A stretch of 8,017 nt of DNA from Campylobacteraceae bacterium (GCA_027002665.1 JALWZK010000059.1:1-8017); one strand, 5' to 3'; shown: positions 1-7,772, counted from the stretch's first letter. Notes: generated from the sequence alone by a model not told the origin. A program made the numbers and translations.

Positions 1-22
1 ATAGTATAATACGCAAAACTTA

Positions 23-38
23 ATATAATATATTATAT
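23..38. repeat. 16-bp AT-only palindrome upstream of the nar operon
   Basis: The 16 bases are a perfect self-complementary dyad made only of A and T. It lies about 75 bp before the first small ORF, so it could be an operator or part of a promoter. In DNA this AT-rich, such dyads also arise by chance. It does not match the FNR consensus (TTGAT-N4-ATCAA) or the NnrR/NssR type (TTAAC-N4-GTTAA). A TATAAT hexamer at 5-10 could be a -10 element, but its -35 region would fall outside the window. Confidence 0.2.
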
Positions 39-48
39 ATAAATGTAA

Positions 49-67
49 AATAACTGTAATTGTTATT
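49..67. promoter_or_regulatory. Candidate operator: inverted repeat AATAAC-N7-GTTATT
   Basis: AATAAC at 49-54 and GTTATT at 62-67 are perfect inverted arms separated by 7 nt, 46 bp upstream of the first start codon. The position suits a regulator site for a nitrate or anaerobiosis-controlled operon. The half-sites resemble the AAC/GTT cores of CRP/FNR-family sites, but the 7-nt spacer is longer than the 4 nt usual for that family. No regulator gene is in view. The role is inferred and weak. Confidence 0.25.
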
Positions 68-100
68 AAGTAATTTTTATATTAAGTTTTAATTTTATTA

Positions 101-107
101 GAAAGGA
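101..107 (+). promoter_or_regulatory. Ribosome binding site of the leader ORF
   Basis: GAAAGGA stands 6 nt before the ATG at 114. It is the main reason to take the 22-codon ORF seriously as translated, because the surrounding DNA is otherwise nearly all A and T. Confidence 0.5.
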
Positions 108-113
108 AATATC

Positions 114-182
114 ATGTCAAAAAATTTTTTAACTTCTATAGAGATATTAATCTCTTCAATAAAAGTAGGAGAAACTATATGA
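114..182 (+). CDS. 22-aa leader-like small ORF overlapping the cytochrome start
   Basis: This short ORF has 22 codons. It starts with ATG after a good GAAAGGA site, and its TGA overlaps the ATG of the cytochrome gene (ATGA at 179-182), an arrangement typical of translational coupling. The peptide starts MSKNFLTSIEIL, is rich in Ile, Leu and Ser, and has no recognisable domain. It could be a leader peptide that tunes translation of the nar operon, a small protein, or the remnant of an earlier gene. The cytochrome has its own AGGAG at 167-171, so coupling is not essential. A 6-bp hairpin at 140-155 lies inside it. No family is recognised; expression is inferred only from the ribosome binding site and the overlap. 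Confidence 0.4.
   Translation: MSKNFLTSIEILISSIKVGETI
140..155 (+). repeat. Small hairpin inside the leader ORF
   Basis: AGAGAT and ATCTCT form a perfect 6-bp stem around the 4-nt loop ATTA. It ends 11 nt before the ribosome binding site of the cytochrome gene. In RNA it could be opened by ribosomes crossing the leader ORF, a simple way to link the two. There is no U-tract after it, so it is not an intrinsic terminator. It could be a chance dyad. Confidence 0.3.
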
Positions 183-691
183 CTATAAGTCGCATAATAC
201 TATTCTGCTCTCTTATTACAACAATCTCTTGGAGTGCATCTGCAGAAAATGGAGCGTCGTTATTTGAAGGTGTAAAACCCTTTAAAAATGGTGGAGTTGC
301 CTGTATCTCATGTCACAATGTCAATAGTTCATCGGTTATTGCAGGAGGAGCTTTAGCACACGATTTAACCTATATGGGTGGAGAGGCAGGAGCGTCTATT
401 GGTGCTATGGTGGCAGATGTAAACAGTATGCCATCTCCAATTATGACTGAAGCCTATAGAGGTCATGAGCTTACGGAGAAAGAGAGGGCTGACATATCTG
501 CCTTTTTTGTGGAGAAGGTCAATCCTCAATCGAAAGATAAGGGAAAAGAGGCTCTATTTTGGATAGTCGGTCTATTAGGTGGCGTTGGTATGTTTGGTGG
601 ATTAACTCTGCTTGGCAGAAATAGAACTAAAAATAAATCTGTAAATCATGAGCTTTATGCAAGACAGATGAAGACTAAATGGAGAAGTTAA
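179..691 (+). CDS. Tail-anchored monoheme cytochrome c, first structural gene of the nar operon
   Basis: This 170-residue protein is a small periplasmic c-type cytochrome tied to the membrane at its C-terminus. Residues 1-22 form a Sec signal peptide (hydrophobic core, likely cleavage after SASA). The heme site CISCH spans residues 42-46. M84 or M89, in the MPSPIM stretch, is the likely axial methionine, followed by the [13 protein letters not shown] helix usual in class I cytochromes. Residues about 125-146 form one transmembrane helix, followed by a basic tail that should lie in the cytoplasm. The start is supported by AGGAG at 167-171, 7 nt before the ATG. One nt separates its stop from narG. 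A cytochrome c gene (narC) leads the nar operon of Thermus, where it supports the enzyme, but that protein is diheme, so I do not assign the symbol. The likely role is electron exchange with NarGHI or a periplasmic chain; the partner is inferred. Confidence 0.88.
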   Translation: MTISRIILFCSLITTISWSASAENGASLFEGVKPFKNGGVACISCHNVNSSSVIAGGALAHDLTYMGGEAGASIGAMVADVNSMPSPIMTEAYRGHELTEKERADISAFFVEKVNPQSKDKGKEALFWIVGLLGGVGMFGGLTLLGRNRTKNKSVNHELYARQMKTKWRS

Positions 692-692
692 T

Positions 693-3600
693 ATGAGTTG
701 GATACAAGATATTATTGAGCCAAAGACGAGAAAATGGGAAGAGTTTTATAGAAATAGGTTTCAGCATGATAAGATAGTTAGAAGCACACACGGCGTAAAC
801 TGCACAGGTAGCTGTTCGTGGCAGGTAGCTGTTAAAGATGGTATTGTGGTGTGGGAGACTCAACAGTTAGACTACCCTTTATTGGATAATAAGATACCTC
901 CTTATGAGCCCAGAGGTTGTCAAAGAGGTATCTCCTTCTCATGGTATATATATAGTCCAATTAGAATTAAGTATCCTCTAATTCGTGGTGCATTGCTTGA
1001 TGCTTATAGAGAGAAGAAAGAGGAGAATGGTGGCGACGCTATGAAGGCGTGGGAAGCTCTCCAAGCTGACAAAGCAAAGAGAAAAAGTTATCAAGAGGCC
1101 AGGGGAAAAGGTGGATTCAGAAGAGCATCTTGGGAAGAGGTCAATGAGATTATGGCTGTTGCCAATATCTATACAGCAAAGAAATATGGACCAGATAGAG
1201 TGGTAGGGTTCTCTCCTATTCCTGCCATGTCTATGTTAAGTTATGCAGCAGGTTCGAGATTTTTACAACTCTTTGGGGGAGTTAATCTTAGTTTCTATGA
1301 TTGGTATTGCGACCTTCCTCCATCATTTCCAGAGGTTTGGGGTGAACAGACCGATTGTGGTGAATCTGCCGATTGGTATAATGCTAAGATGATTATCGAT
1401 ATGGGTGCAAATCTAAATATGACAAGAACACCCGATACCCACTTCTTTGCAGAGGCAAGGCACAATGGAACAAAGACTATTGTCTGTGCACCTGACTTCT
1501 CTATGGTAAGTAAGTTTGCCGACCAGTGGGTTCCTCTCCATGCGGGGAGTGATGGTGCATTCTGGATGGCGATTACTCATGTTTTATTAAAAGAGTTCTA
1601 TGTAGATAAGCAGGTTCCATATTTTATAGATTATCTAAAAAAATACTCCGATACCCCTTTCCTTGTGAAATTAGAAAAGGATAAAAATGGTGAGCTAAGA
1701 GCAGGACGACTCTTAAGAGCCAGTGAGTTAGAGGAGTATAGAGATATAGAGAATGGAGATTGGAAATTTATTCAGATAGATAGCGAGTCAGGCTCTTTCG
1801 TTGTTCCAAAAGGCTCTGTTGGACATAGATGGGATAAACAAGAGACAGGTAAATGGAATACAAAACTTGAAAATAGTATAGATAATAGACCCTATGACCC
1901 AATCTTGACCTTAATAGATAATTGTGATGAGGTTTTACAGGCCACATTTGATGAGTTTGGATTAGATAATAAAGCTCAAAGAGGTGTTCCTGTCAAGTAT
2001 GTTACAACTACAACCGGAGAGAAGGTAGCCGTAGCAACTATATTTGATATTCACATGGCACAATATGGAGTTCCAAGAGGTTTAGAGGGTAACTATCCAA
2101 AAGATTATAGTGATAAAAATTCAGCTTATACTCCTGCATGGCAAGAGATATTTACAGGAATTGACTCTGAAACAATTATTAGTATTGCAAGAGAGTGGGG
2201 ACATACAGGAGAGGTGACTCAAGGTAAAAATATGGTTATTGTAGGAGCTGGAATTAACCACTGGTATCACTCCAACCTTATGTATAGAGCCGCAATTATG
2301 GCACTCATCTTTACAGGTAGTATAGGTAGAAATGGCGGTGGAATGAACCACTATGTTGGACAAGAGAAACTTGCACCGGTTGATTCATGGGGTCAGATTG
2401 CTCTCGCAAAGGATTGGAATCACACTGCAAGAGTTCAACAGGCTCCAATTTGGCACTATATGAATACAGACCAGTATAGATATGATGGGTTACACTCAAA
2501 ATATAATGCTGTGCCAGACAACGAGATGACACAAAATCACATGGCGGATGACATCTATAAATCTGTGCGAATGGGTCACATGCCATTCTATCCACAATTT
2601 AATGAAAATCCATTGGAGTTAGCTAAGAAGAGTGGAGCAACTAAAAAGGAAGATATAGAAAAATTTGTATTGGAATCTTTAAAAGATAGAACCCTCAAAT
2701 ATTCAATAGGCGATATTGATGCGGAGGAGAACTTTCCAAGAGTTTGGTATATTTGGCGTGGTAATGCTATCGGTGGGAGTATGAAAGGTCAAGAGTATGC
2801 ACTAAAACACTATCTTGGAACACATCACAATATTATTGCTAAGGACCAAGAGGCAACCAGAGAGGTAAAATGGCATGAGAAGGCACCTGTAGGAAAAATG
2901 GATTTGGTGGTTGATTTAAACTTTAGAATGGATACATCGGCTCTCTATTCTGATATTGTGTTACCATCTGCGGCATGGTATGAGAAGGCAGATATTAATA
3001 CAACAGATATGCACTCATTTATCCACCCACTATCGGAGGCAGTTCCTCCTGTATGGGAGTCAAAGACAGATTGGGATATATTTGCAAATATTGCAAAGGC
3101 AACAAGTGAAGTGGCAAAAACTCATCTACCAAATGTAGTAAAAGATGTGGTAACTATCCCTCTTGGACATGATACGGCCGATGAGATAGCTCAACCAACC
3201 ATTAAAGATTGGTATAAAGGTGAGTGTGAAGCGATTCCGGGTAAAACTATGCACAAAATTGTAGTGCAAGAGAGAGACTATACTAAAATCTATGATAAGT
3301 ATATTACTCTTGGTAGAAAAATTAGAGATAATGGTGCAGGGGCTCACGGAAGTAGTTATAGGGTAGATGATTGTTATGATGAGATGATAGAGTCTAACCA
3401 CTTTGCCACAGAGACTATAGATGGTATAAAATATCCATCTTTAAGAGAAGTTATATCGGCTATCAATGCTGTATTGCATCTATCAAGTGTAACTAATGGT
3501 AAATTGGCAGTTAGAGCTTATGAGAATGCAGAGAAAAAGACAGGTTTAAAACTCTCTGATATTATTAAACATAAAGAGGGTGTAAGAGTTCAGTATAGAG

Positions 3601-4304
3601 ATTTGCAAAAAGCACCCCACAGATATCACTCCTCCCCGGTATGGTCGGGATTAATGATGAATGATAGAGCCTACTCAGCCTATACCTATAATATTGAAAA
3701 GATGGTTCCATGGAGAACACTAACGGGGCGACAACACACCTATTTAGACCATGAGAGCTATATCGCCTTTGGTGAAAATCTTCCAACCTATAAACCATCT
3801 CCGAAACCAGAGGTCTATGGAGACCTTAGAGAGACCGTAGTCGAAGGTAATGCAAAGGTATTAAACTGTTTAACTCCACATGGAAAATGGCATATCCATT
3901 CAACCTATATGGATAACTTAAGAATGTTAGCTCTATCGAGAGGAAAGGAGCCATGTTGGCTAAATGAATCGGATGCCAAAGAGTTAGGAATTAATGACAA
4001 TGATTGGGTAGAGGTTATCAATGATAATGGTGTTTACTGCACAAGGGCAGTTGTAAGCTCAAGGATTCCAAAAGGGGTTACAATAGTATATCACACTGTT
4101 GATAGAACAATAGATGCAGTAATGCCACAAGAGCGAAAACATAGAAGTGGTGGTAATAACTCCATAACAAGAGTTAGATTAAAACCGAATCTACTTGCAG
4201 GTGGTTATGGTCAATTTACCTATTACTTTAACTACTGGGGACCAGTAGCAGTAAACAGAGATACGCATGTTATCGTTAAAAAAATGACAGAAGTTATTCA
4301 TTAA
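693..4304 (+). CDS. narG: Respiratory nitrate reductase alpha subunit NarG
   Basis: The catalytic subunit reduces nitrate to nitrite at a Mo-bis-MGD centre and carries the FS0 [4Fe-4S] cluster. It has 1203 residues, close to the 1247 of E. coli NarG, and aligns from end to end. The N-terminal motif [10 protein letters not shown] gives the FS0 ligands H33, C37 and C41, with C76 in EPRGCQRG, the His-plus-three-Cys pattern of NarG. The Mo ligand is D203 in [11 protein letters not shown], equivalent to E. coli D222. Other family blocks are [46 protein letters not shown] and [14 protein letters not shown]. There is no twin-arginine signal, so the site faces the cytoplasm, unlike archaeal and Nxr-like exported forms. 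GGAG at 681-684 supports the start. I see no frameshift or internal stop. The closely related nitrite oxidoreductases cannot be excluded on homology alone, but narJ/narI context and lack of export favour nitrate reduction. Confidence 0.98.
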   Translation: MSWIQDIIEPKTRKWEEFYRNRFQHDKIVRSTHGVNCTGSCSWQVAVKDGIVVWETQQLDYPLLDNKIPPYEPRGCQRGISFSWYIYSPIRIKYPLIRGALLDAYREKKEENGGDAMKAWEALQADKAKRKSYQEARGKGGFRRASWEEVNEIMAVANIYTAKKYGPDRVVGFSPIPAMSMLSYAAGSRFLQLFGGVNLSFYDWYCDLPPSFPEVWGEQTDCGESADWYNAKMIIDMGANLNMTRTPDTHFFAEARHNGTKTIVCAPDFSMVSKFADQWVPLHAGSDGAFWMAITHVLLKEFYVDKQVPYFIDYLKKYSDTPFLVKLEKDKNGELRAGRLLRASELEEYRDIENGDWKFIQIDSESGSFVVPKGSVGHRWDKQETGKWNTKLENSIDNRPYDPILTLIDNCDEVLQATFDEFGLDNKAQRGVPVKYVTTTTGEKVAVATIFDIHMAQYGVPRGLEGNYPKDYSDKNSAYTPAWQEIFTGIDSETIISIAREWGHTGEVTQGKNMVIVGAGINHWYHSNLMYRAAIMALIFTGSIGRNGGGMNHYVGQEKLAPVDSWGQIALAKDWNHTARVQQAPIWHYMNTDQYRYDGLHSKYNAVPDNEMTQNHMADDIYKSVRMGHMPFYPQFNENPLELAKKSGATKKEDIEKFVLESLKDRTLKYSIGDIDAEENFPRVWYIWRGNAIGGSMKGQEYALKHYLGTHHNIIAKDQEATREVKWHEKAPVGKMDLVVDLNFRMDTSALYSDIVLPSAAWYEKADINTTDMHSFIHPLSEAVPPVWESKTDWDIFANIAKATSEVAKTHLPNVVKDVVTIPLGHDTADEIAQPTIKDWYKGECEAIPGKTMHKIVVQERDYTKIYDKYITLGRKIRDNGAGAHGSSYRVDDCYDEMIESNHFATETIDGIKYPSLREVISAINAVLHLSSVTNGKLAVRAYENAEKKTGLKLSDIIKHKEGVRVQYRDLQKAPHRYHSSPVWSGLMMNDRAYSAYTYNIEKMVPWRTLTGRQHTYLDHESYIAFGENLPTYKPSPKPEVYGDLRETVVEGNAKVLNCLTPHGKWHIHSTYMDNLRMLALSRGKEPCWLNESDAKELGINDNDWVEVINDNGVYCTRAVVSSRIPKGVTIVYHTVDRTIDAVMPQERKHRSGGNNSITRVRLKPNLLAGGYGQFTYYFNYWGPVAVNRDTHVIVKKMTEVIH

Positions 4305-4319
4305 GAGAGGAGATATATT

Positions 4320-5870
4320 ATGAATGTAAGAGCTCAAATGTCAATGGTATTCCACCTTGATAAATGTCTGGGGTGTCACACATGCACAGTAGCATGTAAA
4401 AATATATGGACAGACCGAAAAGGGGCTGAGTATATGTGGTGGAATAATGTAGAGACCAAACCCGGAACAGGATACCCTACCAAATGGGAAGACCAAGATA
4501 TATATAAGGGTGGTTGGGAACGCACCAAATCTGGAAAAATTAAACTCAAAGGTGCAGGTAAAGTAAAAGGGTTATTGAATATATTTCACAACCCAAACCT
4601 ACCGGTCATAGATGATTACTATGAACCATTTACCTATAAGTATCGTGACCTTATAGAGTCTCCACAGTCAGACGAACAGCCTACAGCGAGACCTATATCT
4701 CTAATTACAGGTAAACCTATAGATATAAAAATGGGTCCAAATTGGGACGATGATTTAAGTGGAACTCCAGATTTTGCAAGAAAAGATGTAAACTTAGAAA
4801 ATCTAACCCCAGCAGAGCAAGAGGCTATGTTTCAATTGGAGAAGATGGCATTCTACTATCTGCCAAGAATCTGTAACCACTGTATTAACCCTGCCTGTGT
4901 GGCTTCATGTCCATCAGGAGCAATCTATAAGAGAGGCGAAGATGGTGTTGTGCTAATTGACCAGAGTGTATGTCGTGGTTGGAGAATGTGTATTACAGCC
5001 TGTCCATATAAAAAGGCTTACTACAATTGGAATACAGGAAAATCAGAAAAGTGTCTCCTCTGTTATCCAAGAATAGAGTCGGGTCAAGCCCCTGCATGTA
5101 TGCACACCTGCGTAGGTCGAATTAGATATCTTGGAACACTACTCTACGATGCCGACAAAATAGAAGAGGTCGCTTCAGTAGAAGATAAAGATTTAATTAG
5201 TAGTCAAATGGATATATATTTAGACCCAAATGACCCTGAGGTAATAAAATCGGCAAGAGCAAACGGTATAGCCGAATCAACAATTAAAGCAGCTCAAAAC
5301 TCACCTGTCTATAAGTTTGTAAAAGAGTGGAAAGTTGCCCTACCTCTACATGCAGAGTTTAGAACTCTACCAAATCTATTCTATGTTCCACCACTATTAC
5401 CGGTTATGGCATCTGTTACACAAAATAATAAGAGTGATGGAAGTGAGCTAAACCCTATTAGTAAACATTGGAGTGACGAGTGGCTATATGATACAAGTAT
5501 AGAGGAGATTTTCGGCACAATTAAACAGGCGAGATTCCCTATTAAATATATGGCAAACCTATTTAGTATGGGAGATACAGAGTTAATGGAGGAGAAGCTC
5601 AAAAAGTTAATGGCTATTAGAATCTACAGACGATATAAAACGGTAGGAGATATATCCAAAGAGAAATCCGATAGAGCCTTAGCCGAGGTTAATTTAACAG
5701 AAGAGGACGCAGAGGGATTATATTATCTCACATCTCTGGCGAAATTTGAAGATAGATTTGTTATTCCTCCTGCACATAGAGAACAGGCTATTGAGATGAT
5801 GGAATCGACAGCAGATGTCAAAGGTAGCGTAGGAATGGGCTTTAGAGAAAAACCGGTAAGAGGTCTATAA
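4320..5870 (+). CDS. narH: Respiratory nitrate reductase beta subunit NarH
   Basis: This iron-sulfur subunit carries electrons from NarI heme to NarG. It has 516 residues, against 512 in E. coli, and all four cysteine groups are intact: C16, C19, C22, C26; C185, C188, C193, C197; C218, C224, C228; and C245, C248, C260, C264. In the third group W221 takes the place of a cysteine (CRGWRMC), which is the hallmark of the single [3Fe-4S] cluster in NarH; the other three are [4Fe-4S]. The block YPRIESGQAPAC followed by TCVGRIRYLG is diagnostic of the family. It has no signal peptide and should be cytoplasmic, bound to NarG and NarI. AGAGGAG at 4306-4312, 7 nt before the ATG, sets the start. Its TAA shares a base with the narJ start (TAATG), so the two are probably translationally coupled. 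Confidence 0.98.
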   Translation: MNVRAQMSMVFHLDKCLGCHTCTVACKNIWTDRKGAEYMWWNNVETKPGTGYPTKWEDQDIYKGGWERTKSGKIKLKGAGKVKGLLNIFHNPNLPVIDDYYEPFTYKYRDLIESPQSDEQPTARPISLITGKPIDIKMGPNWDDDLSGTPDFARKDVNLENLTPAEQEAMFQLEKMAFYYLPRICNHCINPACVASCPSGAIYKRGEDGVVLIDQSVCRGWRMCITACPYKKAYYNWNTGKSEKCLLCYPRIESGQAPACMHTCVGRIRYLGTLLYDADKIEEVASVEDKDLISSQMDIYLDPNDPEVIKSARANGIAESTIKAAQNSPVYKFVKEWKVALPLHAEFRTLPNLFYVPPLLPVMASVTQNNKSDGSELNPISKHWSDEWLYDTSIEEIFGTIKQARFPIKYMANLFSMGDTELMEEKLKKLMAIRIYRRYKTVGDISKEKSDRALAEVNLTEEDAEGLYYLTSLAKFEDRFVIPPAHREQAIEMMESTADVKGSVGMGFREKPVRGL

Positions 5871-6586
5871 TGGAACACTACATAGCAATTTCAAAACTAT
5901 TTGACTACCCAGATGATAGTTACTTAGAAAATATAGATAGAGCTTTAAAGGCTCTTTTATATAGATATCCATCTGCATATATGGAGTTAGAGGAGTTTAA
6001 AAAACTTTTACCAACAGAGACATATAAACTGCAAGAGCTATATACAAAATCGTTTGAGGTTCAAGCAGTAACCTCATTGGAGGTTGGATATGTTCTATAT
6101 GGTGATGACTATACGAGAGGTGGGATTCTATCAAATCTAACTGCTGAACATAGAGCTGTTGGAAATGATTGTGGTGGAGAGTTACCTGACCACCTTGCCA
6201 ATCTGTTAAGATTATTACCAAAATTAAAAGATAGAGAACTTTTAGAGGATTTAGTAAAGCTTTTAATAGCTCCTGCCGTAGAGAATATGATGAAGGAGTA
6301 TAGCCCATCAAGTATGATACAGAAAGATAGGTTATATAGAAAGCAATATAAAACGCTAATAGTCCCACCTGTTCCATTGGGAATATTTCTACACCTATTT
6401 AAGGCACTATATATTCTCTTAGATAGTGACTTTGAACTTATAAAAGAGAATAGACCATTTGAAGGCACAAGCTTCTTTGGTTTTCTAAAGAGTGAATTGG
6501 AAGTAGAAGAGGGCAAAAAGAGTTCAAATAGTTGTAGTGCTACATTTAATAGTTGTGGCACTCCTATAACAGCTTGTGGAATATAA
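5870..6586 (+). CDS. narJ: Nitrate reductase assembly chaperone NarJ
   Basis: NarJ is a cytoplasmic chaperone of the TorD/DmsD/NarJ family that binds NarG, helps insert the molybdenum cofactor and FS0, and is not in the mature enzyme. At 238 residues it matches E. coli NarJ (236). Family marks are the N-terminal LFDYPDD (residues 10-16), the TSLEVGYVLYGDDYTRGG stretch (68-85) and ELPDHL (104-109). The start overlaps the narH stop by one base, with AAGAGGT just upstream at 5858-5864. Divergence from E. coli is much greater than for NarG and NarH, as is usual for this chaperone. The odd part is the C-terminus: after a charged stretch it ends in a serine- and cysteine-rich tail with C222, C229 and C236 spaced exactly Cx6Cx6C. 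That could bind metal or be redox-active, but no function is known to me. Confidence 0.93.
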   Translation: MEHYIAISKLFDYPDDSYLENIDRALKALLYRYPSAYMELEEFKKLLPTETYKLQELYTKSFEVQAVTSLEVGYVLYGDDYTRGGILSNLTAEHRAVGNDCGGELPDHLANLLRLLPKLKDRELLEDLVKLLIAPAVENMMKEYSPSSMIQKDRLYRKQYKTLIVPPVPLGIFLHLFKALYILLDSDFELIKENRPFEGTSFFGFLKSELEVEEGKKSSNSCSATFNSCGTPITACGI

Positions 6587-6590
6587 AAGA

Positions 6591-6597
6591 GAAAGGA
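6591..6597 (+). promoter_or_regulatory. Ribosome binding site that fixes the narI start
   Basis: GAAAGGA lies 5 nt before the ATG at 6603. A longer reading with GTG at 6576 would overlap the end of narJ and add nine charged residues (MEYKRERIN) ahead of the first membrane helix, with no good ribosome binding site. The ATG at 6603 is therefore preferred. Confidence 0.7.
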
Positions 6598-6602
6598 TAA
6601 AT

Positions 6603-7316
6603 ATGAATTTACTACTATTTGGTGCATTACCTTATATGGCTCTGGCTCTATTTATAGCTGGAACAATCTATAGATATAGAACAGGATTTAAATACTCATC
6701 TCTATCATCACAACTCTTAGAGACAGATAGACTATTTTCTGCCTCTTTGGCGTTTCATATAGGGATTATTACAATATTTTTGGGACATTTGGTTGGATTC
6801 TTAGCTCCAGCTCTATTTATTCCAATAGGTGGTCCATCTCTTGTAATCTTAGAGACAATAGGTATAATATTTGGAGTTCTTGCCGTTATTGGAATGGTAA
6901 TGTTATTGTATAGAAGAGTAACAAACGATAGAGTAAGAAGAGTCACAAATAAGATGGATATTATTATAGAGATACTACTAATTACCCAATTTATTATTGG
7001 TCTATTTATTGCTATAAGTATGCATTGGGGTTCACAATGGTATCTCTCAAATATGGTTCCATACCTACACTCAATATTCCTATTCCAACCCGATATTTCA
7101 GGAATATCTGAGATGAAACCACTTGTTCAGATACATGTTGTGTTGGCATTTTTAATTATTGGACTAATTCCATTTACAAGATTGGTTCACTTCTTAGTTG
7201 CACCATTTCACTATATCTTAAGACCATTCCAAGTGGTTAGATGGTATTGGAATCCAAAAACAATAGAAGATGCAAATCAGCAGTGGAAAAATTTAAAAAA
7301 GCCTACAAATAATTAA
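6603..7316 (+). CDS. narI: Respiratory nitrate reductase gamma subunit NarI (cytochrome b)
   Basis: NarI is the membrane subunit that oxidises quinol on the periplasmic side and passes electrons through two b hemes to NarH. From the ATG at 6603 it has 237 residues and five predicted membrane helices, at about 5-22, 48-70, 80-103, 119-140 and 175-198. The four heme-ligand histidines are in place: H52 (FHIGI), H62 (GHLVGF), H178 (IHVVLA) and H196 (RLVHFLVAPF), equivalent to E. coli H56, H66, H187 and H205. Compared with E. coli, the protein runs about 25 residues further at the C-terminus, in a polar tail with WYWNPKTIEDANQQW. This tail lies on the cytoplasmic side and might contact NarH, which is inferred. 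It is the last recognisable nar gene in the window; no narK follows. Confidence 0.97.
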   Translation: MNLLLFGALPYMALALFIAGTIYRYRTGFKYSSLSSQLLETDRLFSASLAFHIGIITIFLGHLVGFLAPALFIPIGGPSLVILETIGIIFGVLAVIGMVMLLYRRVTNDRVRRVTNKMDIIIEILLITQFIIGLFIAISMHWGSQWYLSNMVPYLHSIFLFQPDISGISEMKPLVQIHVVLAFLIIGLIPFTRLVHFLVAPFHYILRPFQVVRWYWNPKTIEDANQQWKNLKKPTNN

Positions 7317-7327
7317 AAAGGAGTTAT

Positions 7328-7405
7328 ATGAACGCAACAGCAGAGATAGAAGAGATAGCAATAGGAGAGAATTCAGCCTCTCCATTCTCTCCACCAGATG
7401 CATAG
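7328..7405 (+). CDS. 25-aa ORF after narI, possible stub of a lost downstream gene
   Basis: This ORF of 25 codons begins 11 nt after the narI stop, behind a strong AAGGAG at 7318-7323. The peptide starts MNATAEIEEIAIGE and ends in a Ser/Pro-rich stretch, SPFSPPDA. Its codon style (GCA, GAG, ATA, AGA) is like that of the nar genes, while the sequence after its TAG changes to non-coding, highly AT-rich DNA. This looks more like the first codons of a further operon member cut off by a deletion or rearrangement than a designed small protein, but a short regulatory peptide is also possible. I do not recognise the family. Nar operons often continue with narK or a peptidyl-prolyl isomerase; the fragment is too short to tell. 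Confidence 0.4.
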   Translation: MNATAEIEEIAIGENSASPFSPPDA

Positions 7406-7505
7406 TATCATTTTCAATAGAAAATAATAGAAACCACAAAAGTATCGAAAATGATTATCAATCTATTATGCAATAATATTCTACCTACTTCGATTTCACC
7501 TCACT

Positions 7506-7532
7506 AGCTATAATTAAGTTAATATTATAGCT
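7506..7532 (+). terminator. 9-bp hairpin followed by a pyrimidine tract, possible nar terminator
   Basis: AGCTATAAT at 7506-7514 pairs perfectly with ATTATAGCT at 7524-7532 around a 9-nt loop. It is followed by TTCCTTTG, a pyrimidine-rich but broken U-tract. It lies 100 nt after the last + strand ORF, a sensible place to end the nar transcript. The stem has only two G-C pairs, so it would be a weak terminator. Confidence 0.35.
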
Positions 7533-7628
7533 TTCCTTTGCAGGAATTGGCAGTTAAGATGTCGTAGCCTAACTATTGCGGCTTAAGGTAATTGCTATTT
7601 AATACATGAATTTTACCATTTTAGTTAC

Positions 7629-7660
7629 TTTGATAAATTATTATTGCTAAATTCATCAAA
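7629..7660. repeat. 11-bp imperfect inverted repeat
   Basis: TTTGATAAATT at 7629-7639 is the inverse of AATTCATCAAA at 7650-7660 with one mismatch, around a 10-nt loop. Weaker matches flank it (TTAGTTAC at 7621-7628 against GTAAAACTAA at 7669-7678), so the whole could fold as a broken hairpin of about 58 nt. Its function is unknown; a decayed mobile-element end or a chance AT-rich dyad are both possible. Confidence 0.25.
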
Positions 7661-7719
7661 AAACATAAGTAAAACTAACAATTACTGCATTATCGCTCAA
7701 TATATCTTTTTACCAACTA

Positions 7720-7746
7720 TATCAAGGATTTTTGATACTTTTTTTT
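7720..7746 (+). terminator. Hairpin plus eight-T run, possible rho-independent terminator
   Basis: TATCAA at 7720-7725 and TTGATA at 7732-7737 form a 6-bp stem with loop GGATTT. After one C comes a run of eight T (7739-7746). This is the layout of an intrinsic terminator for + strand transcripts and would stop nar readthrough before the - strand toxin remnant. The stem has only one G-C pair. On the other strand the T-run would be lysine codons of the supposed toxin tail, so it may be accidental. Confidence 0.35.
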
Positions 7747-7751
7747 AATTT

Positions 7752-7772
7752 TCATTGAAAACTTTTCAATGA
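7752..7772. repeat. 21-bp perfect palindrome with one central base
   Basis: TCATTGAAAA at 7752-7761 and TTTTCAATGA at 7763-7772 are perfect inverted arms around a single C. It could be a protein binding site, or a 7-bp RNA hairpin with a 7-nt loop. No T-run follows on either strand, so it is not a terminator. It also lies in the supposed toxin tail, where it would encode VIEKFSM, so it may be a by-product of coding. Confidence 0.3.

Noticed and set aside
2121..3401. Several - strand and alternative-frame open frames of 60-94 codons inside narG
   Set aside because: NarG is conserved throughout these positions and the alternative translations have no family features.
693..4304. NarG as a nitrite oxidoreductase or an exported Nar
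   Set aside because: There is no twin-arginine signal, the protein matches the canonical cytoplasmic NarG throughout, and it sits with narJ and a canonical NarI. Direction of catalysis still cannot be proved from sequence.
6576..6602. A GTG start at 6576 that would lengthen NarI by nine residues
   Set aside because: It overlaps narJ, lacks a good ribosome binding site and adds a charged stretch before the first helix. ATG at 6603 has GAAAGGA at the right distance.
5997..6627. Long - strand open frames inside narJ (126 and 172 codons)
   Set aside because: They lie antisense to a well-supported chaperone gene, overlap each other in different frames, and show no recognisable domain. They look like by-products of AT-rich coding DNA.
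7447..7460. A GAAAATGATTATCA stretch resembling part of a Fur box
   Set aside because: Only part of the 19-bp consensus is matched, it lies downstream of the operon, and no gene start follows it on the + strand.
7566..7572. GCCTAAC, which fits the RYYYAAC box of integron attC sites
   Set aside because: No GTTRRRY partner occurs at a suitable distance downstream, and there are no L boxes or cassette structure.
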